A DNA stretch of 64,000 bases from G963677085 sp963677085 (GTDB lineage Bacteria > Planctomycetota > Planctomycetia > Pirellulales > Thermoguttaceae), in assembly GCA_963677085.2 (NCBI GenBank), contig CAXXFH010000004.1:2666001-2730000 (forward strand). Reading direction: 5' to 3'. The stretch's first letter is position 1, and the number at the start of each line of letters is the position of its first letter. Made by a program: the position numbers and the translations under genes. This document shows positions 24,946 through 34,425 of this stretch, in pieces. The notes under the pieces were generated by a model, which made no database searches, was not told the origin of the DNA, and was given only the letters and a program-made list of their open reading frames with translations.

Positions 24946-26772
24946 CTACTCCGGCGTCTTCAGCTCTCGGTCGGTTTCTTCGACCAGGTCGGTGCTGAGT
25001 TGCTCGGTCATGTCCTGCGGGGGCAGCGGTATCTCGCTGGGGCCGAGGAAATCGACCGGGCCCGGGCGTTCTTCGGGCCTTAGCAGAGAGCCGGCAATGA
25101 CGGCCGCCGTCTGACGACCCGCGTCCAGCGGCTCCTCGAAGTAGCCGGTTGCCACAGGCGCCGGTTTCTCCGGGTGCATGTGCAGCGTGCGGGTGGGAAA
25201 CGCGAAGTGAACGTCCAACTGCTCGGCCAGTTTGAGGATGTCGACGAACAGCCGGTGCCGTTCCCGCAGCTCGACGGCCCAGTCGCCGCACTCCACGAAG
25301 CAGTACAGTAGCACATCGACCGAACTGCTGGAAAACGCGTTTAAGTAAACGTGGTAGTAATCTTTTCGCGTGTAGGGATGCCGCCGAATCAACTCACGAA
25401 CGCCCTCGCAAAAGGCCTCGATCCGGTCGGCCGACGTGTCGTACTGCAAGCTGAGCATCGTCTTGATTCGGCGGTAACGACGACGCCCCATATTGTCGAC
25501 CACGGCCGTGATCAACAGACTGTTGGGCACCGTGATCTGCGAATTGTAAAACGTGCGGATTCGCGTGCTTCGCATGCCAACCGTTTCCACCGTGCCCTCG
25601 ATGTCCTGGGTTTTGATCCAGTCGCCAATTTCGAACGGCCGATCGACCAGCACGGTGATCGAACCGAACAGGTTGGCCAAGGTATCTTTGGCGGCAAAAG
25701 CTACGGCCAAACCACCGAGGCCCAAGCCGCCGAGCAGCCCGGCGATGGGCAGGTCGAGTGCCTGGGCCATGGTCACCAGGCCCACGGCCGCCACAAACAC
25801 CTTCAGCGAGCGGGAGATCAACGGGATGATCAGATCGTCGAACTTGGTTTCCGTGTCTACAGCCTTGCTGAGCAGATAACAACCCAGCACGTCGATCAGA
25901 CAGAAGGCCGTCCAGACAGCAGCGAATACCGCGAAAAATTTCACCGCGACCAGCAACACATAGAGCACGGACGGCGGCAAGCCGATCCACACCGTGCCGC
26001 CGTACCAAACCAAGGCACGAACCAACAGGCCCATCGGCTTCCACAGTCGCCCTCCCAGCCGCGGGTCGATCTGGATGTGGACCACACGAAGCCAATGGGT
26101 GGTGGCCTGATTGAGGAGGAAACGCACAATCGCGTCGGCCACCATACCCACCAGGATCACGACCAGCAGGGCCAACCACTGATAATTGGGCAGCAAGAAC
26201 ACGGTTTGCATGGCCCAGTCGGGCAGCAAACGCTGCACCCAGTCGCCGGCCACCCGAGGACGGTCTTGCACCTGCGCGTAGACGTCGTCGATCTGGCTCA
26301 CCGTATCGGAGGTGAATCGCCAAGCCCCGTCGTCGTCCCGGGCCATTTCAATCTGAGAAAACCCGGTCACTGGCTGATACACATACTGCGTATCGTCCGG
26401 ATCGTTGCGGATTGCCTCGAGATCGATCAAGATCAGCCGGTCGAGCGCCTCCTTGAGTCGATAGGCCAGCTCGTGTTTTTCCGTTTTGGTGATCCCAGGC
26501 AGAGCCGAAAAATCGAGACACTCGATGGCCGCATCGAACTCTTGGGCATTGGTCGACTTCAGGAAATAGTCGACCGCCGCGCGAGCGTTGGCCAAATGGC
26601 TTGCGACAGGCACCGCCATTGCCGCGGAAGACGACGATGTGTCGGTGGCAGCCGGGGCAGATTCGGCGGTTGCCGCCCGAGTAAGCTCGGAAACCGCACT
26701 GTTCTCTTGAGCCGAAGTTGCCGAAGCGACCAGCCACACCATCCCGCAGACCAATCCCGCACACCAGCGCAT
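24946..26772 (-). CDS. Mechanosensitive channel of the MscS family with long N-terminal periplasmic domain
   Basis: Membrane channel that opens under tension or osmotic downshift. It has 608 residues from ATG 26772, which has a strong GGGAGGAAGG ribosome site. A signal peptide is at 1-20 (WCAGLVCGMVWLVASATSA), followed by a ~170-residue soluble periplasmic region and four or five membrane segments from ~185. The pore-lining TM3 and start of the beta domain read GLGLGGLAVAFAAKDTLANL (~355-375), then RPFEIGDWIKTQDIEGTVE and IRTFYNSQITVPNSLL, all MscS hallmarks. A Pro-rich cytoplasmic tail ends the protein. The TonB-like gene is 81 bp upstream on the same strand, so the two may be co-transcribed. 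Confidence 0.93.
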   Translation of the reverse strand: MRWCAGLVCGMVWLVASATSAQENSAVSELTRAATAESAPAATDTSSSSAAMAVPVASHLANARAAVDYFLKSTNAQEFDAAIECLDFSALPGITKTEKHELAYRLKEALDRLILIDLEAIRNDPDDTQYVYQPVTGFSQIEMARDDDGAWRFTSDTVSQIDDVYAQVQDRPRVAGDWVQRLLPDWAMQTVFLLPNYQWLALLVVILVGMVADAIVRFLLNQATTHWLRVVHIQIDPRLGGRLWKPMGLLVRALVWYGGTVWIGLPPSVLYVLLVAVKFFAVFAAVWTAFCLIDVLGCYLLSKAVDTETKFDDLIIPLISRSLKVFVAAVGLVTMAQALDLPIAGLLGGLGLGGLAVAFAAKDTLANLFGSITVLVDRPFEIGDWIKTQDIEGTVETVGMRSTRIRTFYNSQITVPNSLLITAVVDNMGRRRYRRIKTMLSLQYDTSADRIEAFCEGVRELIRRHPYTRKDYYHVYLNAFSSSSVDVLLYCFVECGDWAVELRERHRLFVDILKLAEQLDVHFAFPTRTLHMHPEKPAPVATGYFEEPLDAGRQTAAVIAGSLLRPEERPGPVDFLGPSEIPLPPQDMTEQLSTDLVEETDRELKTPE

Positions 26773-26853
26773 TTGCCTTCCTCCCGCTATGCGATCTACT
26801 TGCCCGACGTCAATTGTGCAGAAAGCTCGCACAAAAGAAAGAGAGGCGCACAA

Positions 26854-27663
26854 TTACCGGTCGTTGAGCGAGAAACGCACCGGAACCCTTACGGTGGAGG
26901 CCACCGCACGCCCCGCCTGCATCGCCGGGAGAAACCGCCATCCGCCAACGGCCTGAACGGCCGCCCCGTCGAGAATCGGGTGCCCGCTGGAACGGAGAAC
27001 TTCGACGTTGACCACCCGACCAGTATCGGCGACGTGAACGCGGAGAAAAACCACGCCTTCAAGCTGATTGCGCAAGGCTTCGGAAGGATAAACTGGCGGA
27101 CGATTTTCGAGTGGCTTGGCCAAACGCTCCTCGTTCGTGCCCACCGAGGTTTCTTGGGGCACAACGGGACGCGACGGTGGCACGGGCCGAGCCACGACCT
27201 GGGCCGGCGTCACTCGACGGGTGGCCGTAGCAGTTGCTGCGGCCGCCGCTTGCGGTTGCGTTGGACGGGTGACATCGGTCCGACGCCGCGCGGCGGTCGA
27301 CGCAGTGGCCAGTAGTTGTTCGGCCAGGGTCAGTTCCTCGGGTGTCGGTCGAGAAACGTCGGTGCTTGCGGGCGTGAAGGATTGGTCGTCTACCCGAACC
27401 CGATGCGGCATGACCAGTACCTGCGGGTCGGGTGGAACGATTTCGACCGGCCGCGACTGCTGGGGTTCTGCGAAACTGGCCTGAAGTTCCAGGTTCGTGG
27501 CCGTCAGGTGCCCCGGAAGTTGGGCCGCGCGGTCGCTGATGGCCAGAAAACTCACCGAGGCCAGCAGAACACCCATCCCATGGACGGCAATCGAGCTGCC
27601 CCACCCGATCGGCTGGTGGTGGACAGCCCCAAAACGGATCACATTGGCCAACCAGAGTTTCAT
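26854..27663 (-). CDS. TonB-like energy transducer/TonB C-terminal domain protein
   Basis: A 269-residue protein with an N-terminal membrane anchor (SSIAVHGMGVLLASVSFLAI, residues ~23-42), a Pro/Ala/Thr-rich periplasmic spacer (~50-185) and a C-terminal TonB domain (~188-269). The domain shows PPVYPSEALRNQLEGVVFLR, VLRSSGHPILDGAAVQAV and GWRFLPA. It would pass proton-motive force from an ExbB/ExbD complex to outer-membrane receptors, but no exbB, exbD or TonB-dependent receptor is nearby, so the partner is unknown. TonB-domain proteins in planctomycetes may have other roles. No strong ribosome site precedes ATG 27663. Confidence 0.85.
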   Translation of the reverse strand: MKLWLANVIRFGAVHHQPIGWGSSIAVHGMGVLLASVSFLAISDRAAQLPGHLTATNLELQASFAEPQQSRPVEIVPPDPQVLVMPHRVRVDDQSFTPASTDVSRPTPEELTLAEQLLATASTAARRRTDVTRPTQPQAAAAATATATRRVTPAQVVARPVPPSRPVVPQETSVGTNEERLAKPLENRPPVYPSEALRNQLEGVVFLRVHVADTGRVVNVEVLRSSGHPILDGAAVQAVGGWRFLPAMQAGRAVASTVRVPVRFSLNDR

Positions 27664-27907
27664 TCTGTCAATTATGGCCGAAATCGATGTGCTACGGCAA
27701 GCTGGGGTTGGCGGGTTCTGGATGAATGCGGGGCGGGGTGGTTTTCTGACCCAGGGGTTGCCACCCCTGGGCTTGGAGTTTTTAGGTGGCTCAACGGCGG
27801 TGGGGGGCTGGTCGCGGAAGACGCAGTCACAGGCGGCTATTAGCCACGGGATGTCGGGCCTGAGGGCGTTCGTCTCGCTGTCGTTGTCAACACCCGGCGT
27901 TTGAGCG

Positions 27908-28447
27908 TTACATTTCTTTCTCGGACGCAGCGTTCCCCGAGGCAGCGTCCCACAAGGCGAGGTCGAACGGGAGTTGGTCCAGGAGGGCTTCGGCTGCCAG
28001 GCGGGCGTCGTGATCGAGGTAGGCCCATTGCCCTTCGGTCAGGCGGCTGCGGACCAAGACATTCAGGTCCTTTGCGGCGTCGTTTGCCAGGCCGGCCAAC
28101 TCGTCCAAGTCCATTTCCGGCTCGTCGGTCTGTGCCGTAGCCACATCAGGGTGGGGTGGGACGATGCCCGGTTGTGCCGATGGGATACGATTGCTCGCTA
28201 CGTACCAAGTCAGAAGGACCCCGCCGACCAGCAGGCTAGCAGCCGCGACGGCCAGCCAACCCGACACCGCCGCATGCCGTGTGGCGTGTCGCGGTGCAAC
28301 CGTTGTCTTCTCATGCGTTTTTTCCTGAATCGCGCCGAGTATCTTCGCGTGCAAATCCTCAGAAAAAACCGGTCGCGACGCCAGCGCGTAGTCTTTCAAC
28401 GCGGAGCGCAAAACATCGTGAGACTTTTTCGGTCCGTTGTTAGTCAT
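27908..28447 (-). CDS. Putative membrane-anchored anti-sigma factor
   Basis: A 179-residue single-span protein. The cytoplasmic N-terminus is helical (SHDVLRSALKDYALASRP, DLHAKILGAIQ). One membrane segment is at ~60-82 (GWLAVAAASLLVGGVLLTWY), followed by an outside acidic tail with DEPEMDLDELAGLANDAAKD. Its ATG at 28447 overlaps the stop of the upstream ECF sigma gene (ATGACTAA, 8 bases), a translational coupling typical of sigma/anti-sigma pairs. It lacks the His/Cys zinc anti-sigma motif, so the call rests on context and topology. The third gene of the operon is a secreted protein. Confidence 0.7.
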   Translation of the reverse strand: MTNNGPKKSHDVLRSALKDYALASRPVFSEDLHAKILGAIQEKTHEKTTVAPRHATRHAAVSGWLAVAAASLLVGGVLLTWYVASNRIPSAQPGIVPPHPDVATAQTDEPEMDLDELAGLANDAAKDLNVLVRSRLTEGQWAYLDHDARLAAEALLDQLPFDLALWDAASGNAASEKEM

Positions 28448-29057
28448 GGGCCACCTCCGCGGCTGCACGGGTAGCCACCCGTTGGGAAAGCCCCTCGTCG
28501 AATTCCCTTTCTTGTATCAGGGGCAGTAGTTTTCTTCGGGCACGGAACATCATCGTCTTCACCGCCGCCCGAGAACGTTTCAGGATTTTCGCGATCTGCT
28601 CGACCGGAAGGTCCTCGACATAGTAGAGCCACACGGCCGTCATCTGCTCTTCCGAAAGCACATCGGCAGCCGCGGCCCAAAGTCCTCGCCGAGTTTCCTC
28701 TCGAATCGCCACTTGATGCGGTTCGGCCGCGTTGCCTTCGAGTTGCTCAAGCGACGAAGAATCGGTTGTCGGTCGGGCACGACGATAGTGGTTGATGCTC
28801 ACCCGACGTGCGATCGTGAAAAGCCACGCGGCAAACCGCCACGACGGCGAGTAGTGCTCCAACTTCTCAAAGGCGCGAACGAACGTCTCCTGCGCGAGGT
28901 CTTCGACATCAGCGGCAGAAGCCCGGTGCCGCAGAAAATGCAGCACCGGGACTTGATATCGCCGCACGAGTTGCTCGAAGCTCGCGGCGCAGCCGGTCTG
29001 GGCTTGCTGGGCAAGCTGCTCGTCGCTGGGCGACTCGGCCGGAGAACCACGCAACAT
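28440..29057 (-). CDS. ECF-type RNA polymerase sigma factor
   Basis: A 205-residue alternative sigma factor. Region 2 has FEQLVRRYQVPVLHFLRHRA, then the core DVEDLAQETFVRAFEKLEHY (~52-71) and the DNA-melting stretch WRFAAWLFTIARRVSINHYR. After a spacer, region 4 has LSEEQMTAVWLYYVEDLPVE and the recognition helix IAKILKRSRAAVKTMMFRAR (~150-185). It starts 7 bases after the stop of the secreted-protein gene and overlaps the putative anti-sigma gene by 8 bases, so all three are one transcription unit. Its target promoters, and whether it autoregulates the unit, cannot be read from this window. Confidence 0.93.
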   Translation of the reverse strand: MLRGSPAESPSDEQLAQQAQTGCAASFEQLVRRYQVPVLHFLRHRASAADVEDLAQETFVRAFEKLEHYSPSWRFAAWLFTIARRVSINHYRRARPTTDSSSLEQLEGNAAEPHQVAIREETRRGLWAAAADVLSEEQMTAVWLYYVEDLPVEQIAKILKRSRAAVKTMMFRARRKLLPLIQEREFDEGLSQRVATRAAAEVAHD

Positions 29058-29064
29058 GTCGTGC

Positions 29065-30045
29065 CTATTTTTTGAAGTGAGGCGGTCGTTTCCAGTGCTT
29101 CGGCCAGCCGTGTTCTCGAATCTTCTTCTCGGCCTTCTGGCACATCTCCCAAACCTCGTCGGCCGGTACTTCTACCGTTAGGGCCACGGCCGTGCCGTCG
29201 ACATCGACCTTTACGGCCTTGAGCACCTTTTGGGCGTCGGCGTCTTCGCTTTTGTGCAGAGCGGCCATCGCCCGAAATCCTTCGGCAATCGCTTTGACCT
29301 GATCGGCCGTTTCGGTCGACTTGGTCACCAGCTTAGCCTTGAGGAACGACTTGCCTTCGTTTTCGCCCAGGGCCATGCAGAACGATTCGCTCAGCTTAAC
29401 CAGTGGCGACTTGCAGGGCAATTTGGCCTCGCTCAGGCCGACCGCTCGGGCAAGCACGATCGTCCCGGCCGGCGCTTCCGCAGCCAGCGGCGAGTCGCTT
29501 CCTTCGAGACTGGGGAGCTTGCCGTCGAGAATGTCCAGAGCCGCCATGACCTCGGCGGCCGTGCGACCGAACACCAAGACCGTTGGTGCGGCCAACACGC
29601 CCGTGACGGGATGTTCATGGTCTTTGCCTTTTTTGGCCGTCCAGCTATGCAGCGTGTGCTTGCCGTAGGTGCTCGTGCGGTAGTCGGGCGCCTTTTTGAC
29701 CAATTCACCAAGAAGCTTCCCGTCGACCGTGGCATTCACCAGCAGCACGCCGGTGTCTTTTTTGAGCTGCGTGCCGTAGAGGGTTGCTGACGCGAGGTCT
29801 TTCGTCGGGTTCATCCCGATCAACTTGCTCACCATGGCGAGGCGTTGCTCTGCGCCGGGATGGGCGTCCACGTGTTTATCGTAGGCCTTCTGGACCACGG
29901 ACGCTGCCTTCATCGCGTCGACATCGACGTGGGCGACCCATTTCGCGTCGGCCGCGACCTGATTCAGGTTCAACGGGGCCGCCTGGGCCACCACGGTCAA
30001 CGCCATCACGGCCGCCGCGGCAACCGTCAACGTTAAGGTACGCAT
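29065..30045 (-). CDS. Secreted protein of unknown function heading the sigma/anti-sigma operon
   Basis: A 326-residue protein with signal peptide LTLTVAAAAVMALTVVAQAA (~4-23). ATG 30045 has a strong GGAGGTGAG ribosome site. The mature part is alpha/beta and lysine-rich: NQVAADAKWVAHVDVDAMKA at its start, GMNPTKDLASATLYG and VLVFGRTAAEVMAALDILDG further on, and a basic tail KHWKRPPHFKK. No catalytic motif was recognised. Repeated VDVDAMKA/VLLVNATVDG segments suggest internal duplication, not proven. As first gene of the operon with an ECF sigma factor and its putative antagonist, it may be a sensed or sigma-regulated envelope component; this is inference. Confidence 0.75.
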   Translation of the reverse strand: MRTLTLTVAAAAVMALTVVAQAAPLNLNQVAADAKWVAHVDVDAMKAASVVQKAYDKHVDAHPGAEQRLAMVSKLIGMNPTKDLASATLYGTQLKKDTGVLLVNATVDGKLLGELVKKAPDYRTSTYGKHTLHSWTAKKGKDHEHPVTGVLAAPTVLVFGRTAAEVMAALDILDGKLPSLEGSDSPLAAEAPAGTIVLARAVGLSEAKLPCKSPLVKLSESFCMALGENEGKSFLKAKLVTKSTETADQVKAIAEGFRAMAALHKSEDADAQKVLKAVKVDVDGTAVALTVEVPADEVWEMCQKAEKKIREHGWPKHWKRPPHFKK

Positions 30046-30545
30046 TGTTCTCACCTCCATACGCCTTTCGTTTGTGTCCTCGGGAAATTGTAACCGGACT
30101 TGCGTAGCATGCTGCTGTCCACCCGGCTATACACAGCAAGCCGGCCGCCGGTTACGAAGAAAATTCCAATCCCGCCCCAAGAGGGGCAAGGAGAGCCAGG
30201 GGTAGCAGCGACGATTTTGCGGTCGCCATTACAACAGGAATTACGCCCACTCCGCAAAATCATCGCTGCCACCCTCTCCTGCGGGAGACTTGGTCATTCG
30301 TGCTTGGTTATTCATTGGCCATTGAAGCTTGGACATTCCGACATCCGACTTCCAATTCTCTCCTGGGCGCGACCAACGGTCGTGGCTTAATTCGCCGCCG
30401 TTCGGCAGTACCGTCTGCGTTTCCCTCAACCGGCCCCCCACCTTCGGCCCGCGGCTTTCAGGCTTGGGGCCATCGCGATAGAATGCGGTGCTGGTACTTA
30501 TCGTTGCTCGATACGCGTCTTTGCTCAGCACACGGAGGGAACCTG
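30046..30545. other. Divergent intergenic region before dnaE
   Basis: About 500 bp between the secreted-protein operon (minus) and dnaE (plus). It holds a hairpin repeat (30201-30273) and a low-complexity CATTCGTGCTTGG...TTCATTGGCCATTGAAGC stretch (about 30293-30350) of a kind seen as degenerate simple repeats elsewhere in the window. No gene is supported; the dnaE frame runs into this region but lacks DnaE character there. Confidence 0.5.
30201..30273. repeat. 22-bp inverted repeat, REP-like
   Basis: GGTAGCAGCGACGATTTTGC (30201-30220, plus GG) pairs with CCGCAAAATCATCGCTGCCA (from 30252, plus CC), 20 of 22 positions complementary, around a 29-nt loop. The arm is preceded by GGG and begins GGTAG, echoing the GTAG seen beside the RAYT hairpins. 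Confidence 0.65.
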
Positions 30546-33500
30546 GTGAGCACTCCTCCCCCCTTTGCCCATCTGCATTGCCACAGCCACTTCAGCCTGC
30601 TCGACGGGGCGGGCCAAGTGGGGCGTCTGTTGGAAAAGGCCAAGGCCTTGCGGATGAACGCCTTGGCCCTGACCGACCACGGCAACCTGCACGGCGCCTT
30701 GCAGTTTTACCGCAAGGCCAAGGAACTGGGGATCAATCCTGTGCTGGGGATGGAGGCCTACATCGCGCCCGAAAGTCGCTTCAAACGCGAAGCTTCGAGC
30801 ATGAAAGAGGCCAGCTACCACCTCACGCTGCTGGCCCAAAATCGCGTCGGGTTCCGTAATCTACTGAAGCTTTCCTCGGCCGCGTTTCTCGAAGGGTTCT
30901 ACTTCAAGCCACGCATCGATAAGGAACTGCTCGAGCAATACAACGAAGGCATCATTTGCCTCAGCGGCTGCGTGTCGAGCGAAATCAACCGGCTCATTCT
31001 TTCGGGCAAGGAACCCAACCTGCAAAAGGCCCGAGAAGTGGCCAATTGGTTCGCCAAGCTGTTCGGCGACCGGTACTTCATCGAGATCCAGAACAACGGC
31101 CTGGAGATTCAGCGGCTCGCCACCGAAGGCGCCGTCGAGATTGCCAACAGCCTCGGTATCCCGCTGGTGGCCACCAGCGATGTCCACTACGTCGAGCAAC
31201 ACGACCACGAGGCCCAAGACATCTTGCTCTGCGTCAACATGGGCAAGTACCGCACCGACGCCAACCGGATGCGGATGGAGAGTCGCGAGTTCTACCTCAA
31301 GAGTCCCGAGGAAATGTACGCCGCATTTCCCGAGTATGCCGACGCGGTGGCCCGATCGCAGGAGATTGCCGATACGGTTGACATCGAACTCTCGTTGGGC
31401 GAGCGGAACTTTCCGATCTTCACGCCACCCGACGGCAAAGACTCCGAAGACTATCTCCGCGAATTGTGCATCGAAGGGTTGGAACGTCGCTACGCCAACC
31501 GGCCCGACCGCTTCAAAGACGGGAAGCTCTCCGACGAGGTCATGGACCGGCTCAATCGCGAGTTGGGGGTGATCGGCAAGCTGGGCTTTCCGAACTACTT
31601 CCTCATCGTCTGGGACTTCGTGAATTTCTCGCGAAGCCAGGGGATCGAGGCTACCGCGCGTGGTTCGGGCGTGGGCTCGCTGGTGTGCTACGCGCTGCAC
31701 ATGAGCCACGTGTGTCCGCTGGAATACGACCTGCTGTTCGAGCGGTTTCTCGACCCGAATCGTCTGGAAGCCCCCGATATCGACATCGACTTCGACCAGC
31801 AGCGCCGCGGCGAGGTAATCCAGTACGTCAAAGAAACGTATGGCAAGGAGAACGTCGCCCAGATCGGCACCTTCGGCACGCTGGCCGCCCGGGCGGCCAT
31901 TCGAGACGTGGGCCGCGCCTTGGGACTGCCGATTCCCCGGGTAGACGCCGTCGTGGCGCTGGTGCCCGACGAACTGAAGATCACCCTGCCAAAAGCCCTG
32001 GAAAAAAGCGACGAGCTGAAGAAGGTCTACGATACCGACTCTGAGGTCCGCGAACTGCTGGACTTGGCGATGAGTATCGAAGGACTCGCCCGCAATGTCG
32101 GTACGCACGCGGCTGCCGTGGTGATCGCCGACCGCCCGTTGACCGATTACCTTCCCCTGCAACACATCCAGGGCAAGGAAGAAATCATTACCCAATGGGA
32201 GATGGGCGACGTCGAAGCGGCCGGCCTGTTGAAGATGGACTTCCTCGGGCTGCGCAACTTGACGATCCTCTCGAAGGTCGTGCAACTGATCGAGCAAACC
32301 ACGGGCAATAGGGTCGATCCTTACGCCTTCCCGCTGGACGACAAAGAAACGTTCGCCCTGCTCTGTCGCGGCGAGACAAAGGGTATCTTCCAACTGGAAA
32401 GCGGCGGCATTCGCGATCTTTTACAACGGATGAAGCCCGACCACTTCCGCGACATCATCGCTACCAACGCCCTCTACCGGCCGGGTCCGCTGGAAGGCGG
32501 CATGGTCGACGACTACATCCAGGTGAAGCACGGCCGCAAAGAGGCCGAGTACATGCACCCCGACATGGAAGGCGTCTTGGCCGAGACCAACGGTGTGATG
32601 GTCTACCAGGAACAGGTGATGCGGATTCTCAACCGCATCGGCGGCATTGAGCTGGCCAGTGCCTACAAATGCATCAAGGCCATTAGCAAAAAAAAGCTAG
32701 CGATCATCGCCAAGTTCCGCGAGCAGTTTATGGAGAATGCCCAGGTCAAGGGCATGAGCAAGAAAGACGCCGAACAGCTTTTCGAGATGATCGAGAAGTT
32801 TGCCGGCTACGGCTTTAATAAGAGCCATTCGACGGCCTACGCCCTGATCGCCTATATGACGGCCTACCTGAAGGCCCATTATCCGGTCGAGTTCATGGCA
32901 GCCCTGCTTTCCAGCGATATTCCGGGCCGCAACTTCAAGAAGAAAGACTCGCTGGTCGAGCACCTCGACGACTGTCACCGCATGAACGTCGAGGTTCTCC
33001 CGCCCGATGTGAACCGCTCGTACCCCGATTTTGCGGTCGTCGACGACAAGATTTGCTTCGGACTGTCGGCCATCAAAAGTTGCGGCGGCGGCGCCGCCCA
33101 AGCCATCGCTCAAGAACGTGAAGCAAACGGGCCGTATCGCAGTCTCTTCGACTTCTGCGAACGACTCGACCCGAGCACAGTCAACCGGTCGGCCATCGAA
33201 GTGCTCATAAAAGCCGGTGCCTTCGATTCGCTCGGTGCCAAGCGAGCACAGTTGGCCGCGGCCGTCGATCGAGCGTTGCAGTCGGGTGCCTCGGCTGCCG
33301 CCGACCGGCGCAGCGGACAGATGGGACTGTTCGACAGCGACGAAGACGACGCGCCCGAGCAGGTTGTTGCCAATCTGCCCGATGTACCCGAGTGGGAAGA
33401 ACGCGATAAGCTCAACAAAGAAAAAGAAGTGCTTGGGTTCTACCTCTCCAGCCATCCGTTGGCCGAGCACGAAACCATGCTTCGCACGTATTGTTCGCAC

Positions 33501-34127
33501 ACCACGACCCAAGCGACCGAACTATCGCACCGCACCGAGGTCATGCTGGGCGGGATGCTGGCGGCGATTAAATTGGCCCATACGAAAAATCCCAAGCCGG
33601 GAGCACCCAGCCGCTACGCGATGTTCGACCTGGAAGACACCGAAGGCATCATGCGGTGTATCCTCTGGCCCGATGGATTTGTCGACTACGGCGAGCTGGT
33701 TCAGCCCGAGGCGATTTTGGTCGTGCGCGGGGCCATCGACAAACGGCCCGGCAGCGAGGAGGCCAACCTGATCGTCAACGAGTTGATCCCGCTGGAAGAC
33801 CTCGCGTCCCGCTACACGCGCGGTGTCATGCTCCGCGTTCAGGAAGCGGTACACGGTTGCGAGAAACTCGAACAGCTTTACGAGATCCTTCGCGGTTACC
33901 CGGGCAACTGCGAGCTGCAACTACTGCTGGCATTGGCCGATGGTCGTAGTGTCCCGTGCAAGTGCAAGCGTCTGCGGATCGAGGTGACCACCGAGATGCG
34001 CAAAAGGGTAGAAGAACTGCTCGGGCCCGGAAATTTCCGTCTACTCACGGCCAATCAACGGCGAAGCAGCCAGCGCGGTGGTGGCAACCACGCCAACGGC
34101 CGATCGCGGCATCGGCAACCAGCTTAG
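30546..34127 (+). CDS. dnaE: DNA polymerase III subunit alpha
   Basis: Replicative DNA polymerase catalytic subunit, 1193 residues. The N-terminal PHP domain has FAHLHCHSHFSLLDG and LALTDHGNLHGALQF. The polymerase core has RGSGVGSLVCYALH, the metal-binding PDIDIDFDQQRRGE (~410), RNVGTHAAAVVIAD and ALYRPGPLEGGMVDDYI. The finger region shows YGFNKSHSTAYALIAYMTAY (~760). A helix-hairpin-helix and a C-terminal OB-fold follow (MLGGMLAAIKLAH, YAMFDLEDTEGIMRCILWP, ~1000-1060). The GTG at 30546 is chosen because ACGGAGGGAA lies just before it and the PHP domain starts at once; the frame open to 30300 has no family character. It is a DnaE1-type polymerase, since PolC's inserted exonuclease is absent. 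Confidence 0.97.
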   Translation: MSTPPPFAHLHCHSHFSLLDGAGQVGRLLEKAKALRMNALALTDHGNLHGALQFYRKAKELGINPVLGMEAYIAPESRFKREASSMKEASYHLTLLAQNRVGFRNLLKLSSAAFLEGFYFKPRIDKELLEQYNEGIICLSGCVSSEINRLILSGKEPNLQKAREVANWFAKLFGDRYFIEIQNNGLEIQRLATEGAVEIANSLGIPLVATSDVHYVEQHDHEAQDILLCVNMGKYRTDANRMRMESREFYLKSPEEMYAAFPEYADAVARSQEIADTVDIELSLGERNFPIFTPPDGKDSEDYLRELCIEGLERRYANRPDRFKDGKLSDEVMDRLNRELGVIGKLGFPNYFLIVWDFVNFSRSQGIEATARGSGVGSLVCYALHMSHVCPLEYDLLFERFLDPNRLEAPDIDIDFDQQRRGEVIQYVKETYGKENVAQIGTFGTLAARAAIRDVGRALGLPIPRVDAVVALVPDELKITLPKALEKSDELKKVYDTDSEVRELLDLAMSIEGLARNVGTHAAAVVIADRPLTDYLPLQHIQGKEEIITQWEMGDVEAAGLLKMDFLGLRNLTILSKVVQLIEQTTGNRVDPYAFPLDDKETFALLCRGETKGIFQLESGGIRDLLQRMKPDHFRDIIATNALYRPGPLEGGMVDDYIQVKHGRKEAEYMHPDMEGVLAETNGVMVYQEQVMRILNRIGGIELASAYKCIKAISKKKLAIIAKFREQFMENAQVKGMSKKDAEQLFEMIEKFAGYGFNKSHSTAYALIAYMTAYLKAHYPVEFMAALLSSDIPGRNFKKKDSLVEHLDDCHRMNVEVLPPDVNRSYPDFAVVDDKICFGLSAIKSCGGGAAQAIAQEREANGPYRSLFDFCERLDPSTVNRSAIEVLIKAGAFDSLGAKRAQLAAAVDRALQSGASAAADRRSGQMGLFDSDEDDAPEQVVANLPDVPEWEERDKLNKEKEVLGFYLSSHPLAEHETMLRTYCSHTTTQATELSHRTEVMLGGMLAAIKLAHTKNPKPGAPSRYAMFDLEDTEGIMRCILWPDGFVDYGELVQPEAILVVRGAIDKRPGSEEANLIVNELIPLEDLASRYTRGVMLRVQEAVHGCEKLEQLYEILRGYPGNCELQLLLALADGRSVPCKCKRLRIEVTTEMRKRVEELLGPGNFRLLTANQRRSSQRGGGNHANGRSRHRQPA

Positions 34128-34425
34128 GTGGGTGTTTGGTATAACATCTTATCCTCAAAGTGGTTGCGCAATGCCATCGCCCGCCGGAGTGGACGATAGT
34201 TGGCTCCCGGTAGGTTAGCTGGTAGCTTGTCGCGTCACTTGCTTGCTTTGCCCAGCCCCCCTAATTATGATCAATGGTGTGGCCGGCAGGGTTTCTCCTG
34301 CTCTCTGCCACCGTGGAAACAGCCATCTTCTCGTTCACCTTACGCTCCCACCCGCGGCACGTTGGCCGATGCGGTGGGAGCGGACCGGACAATATCACCC
34401 CTTCGTGGAACTGGAGAGGTTACTC
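34128..34425. other. Intergenic region, nothing recognised
   Basis: About 300 bp between dnaE and the DUF1598-type gene. No hairpin with U-tract, repeat or ORF of note. A TATAAC at about 34140 might be part of a promoter but has no matching -35. Confidence 0.4.

Noticed and set aside
30300..30545. 82-codon extension of dnaE
   Set aside because: The sequence before GTG 30546 is intergenic repeat-like and lacks PHP-domain similarity; a strong ribosome site precedes the GTG.
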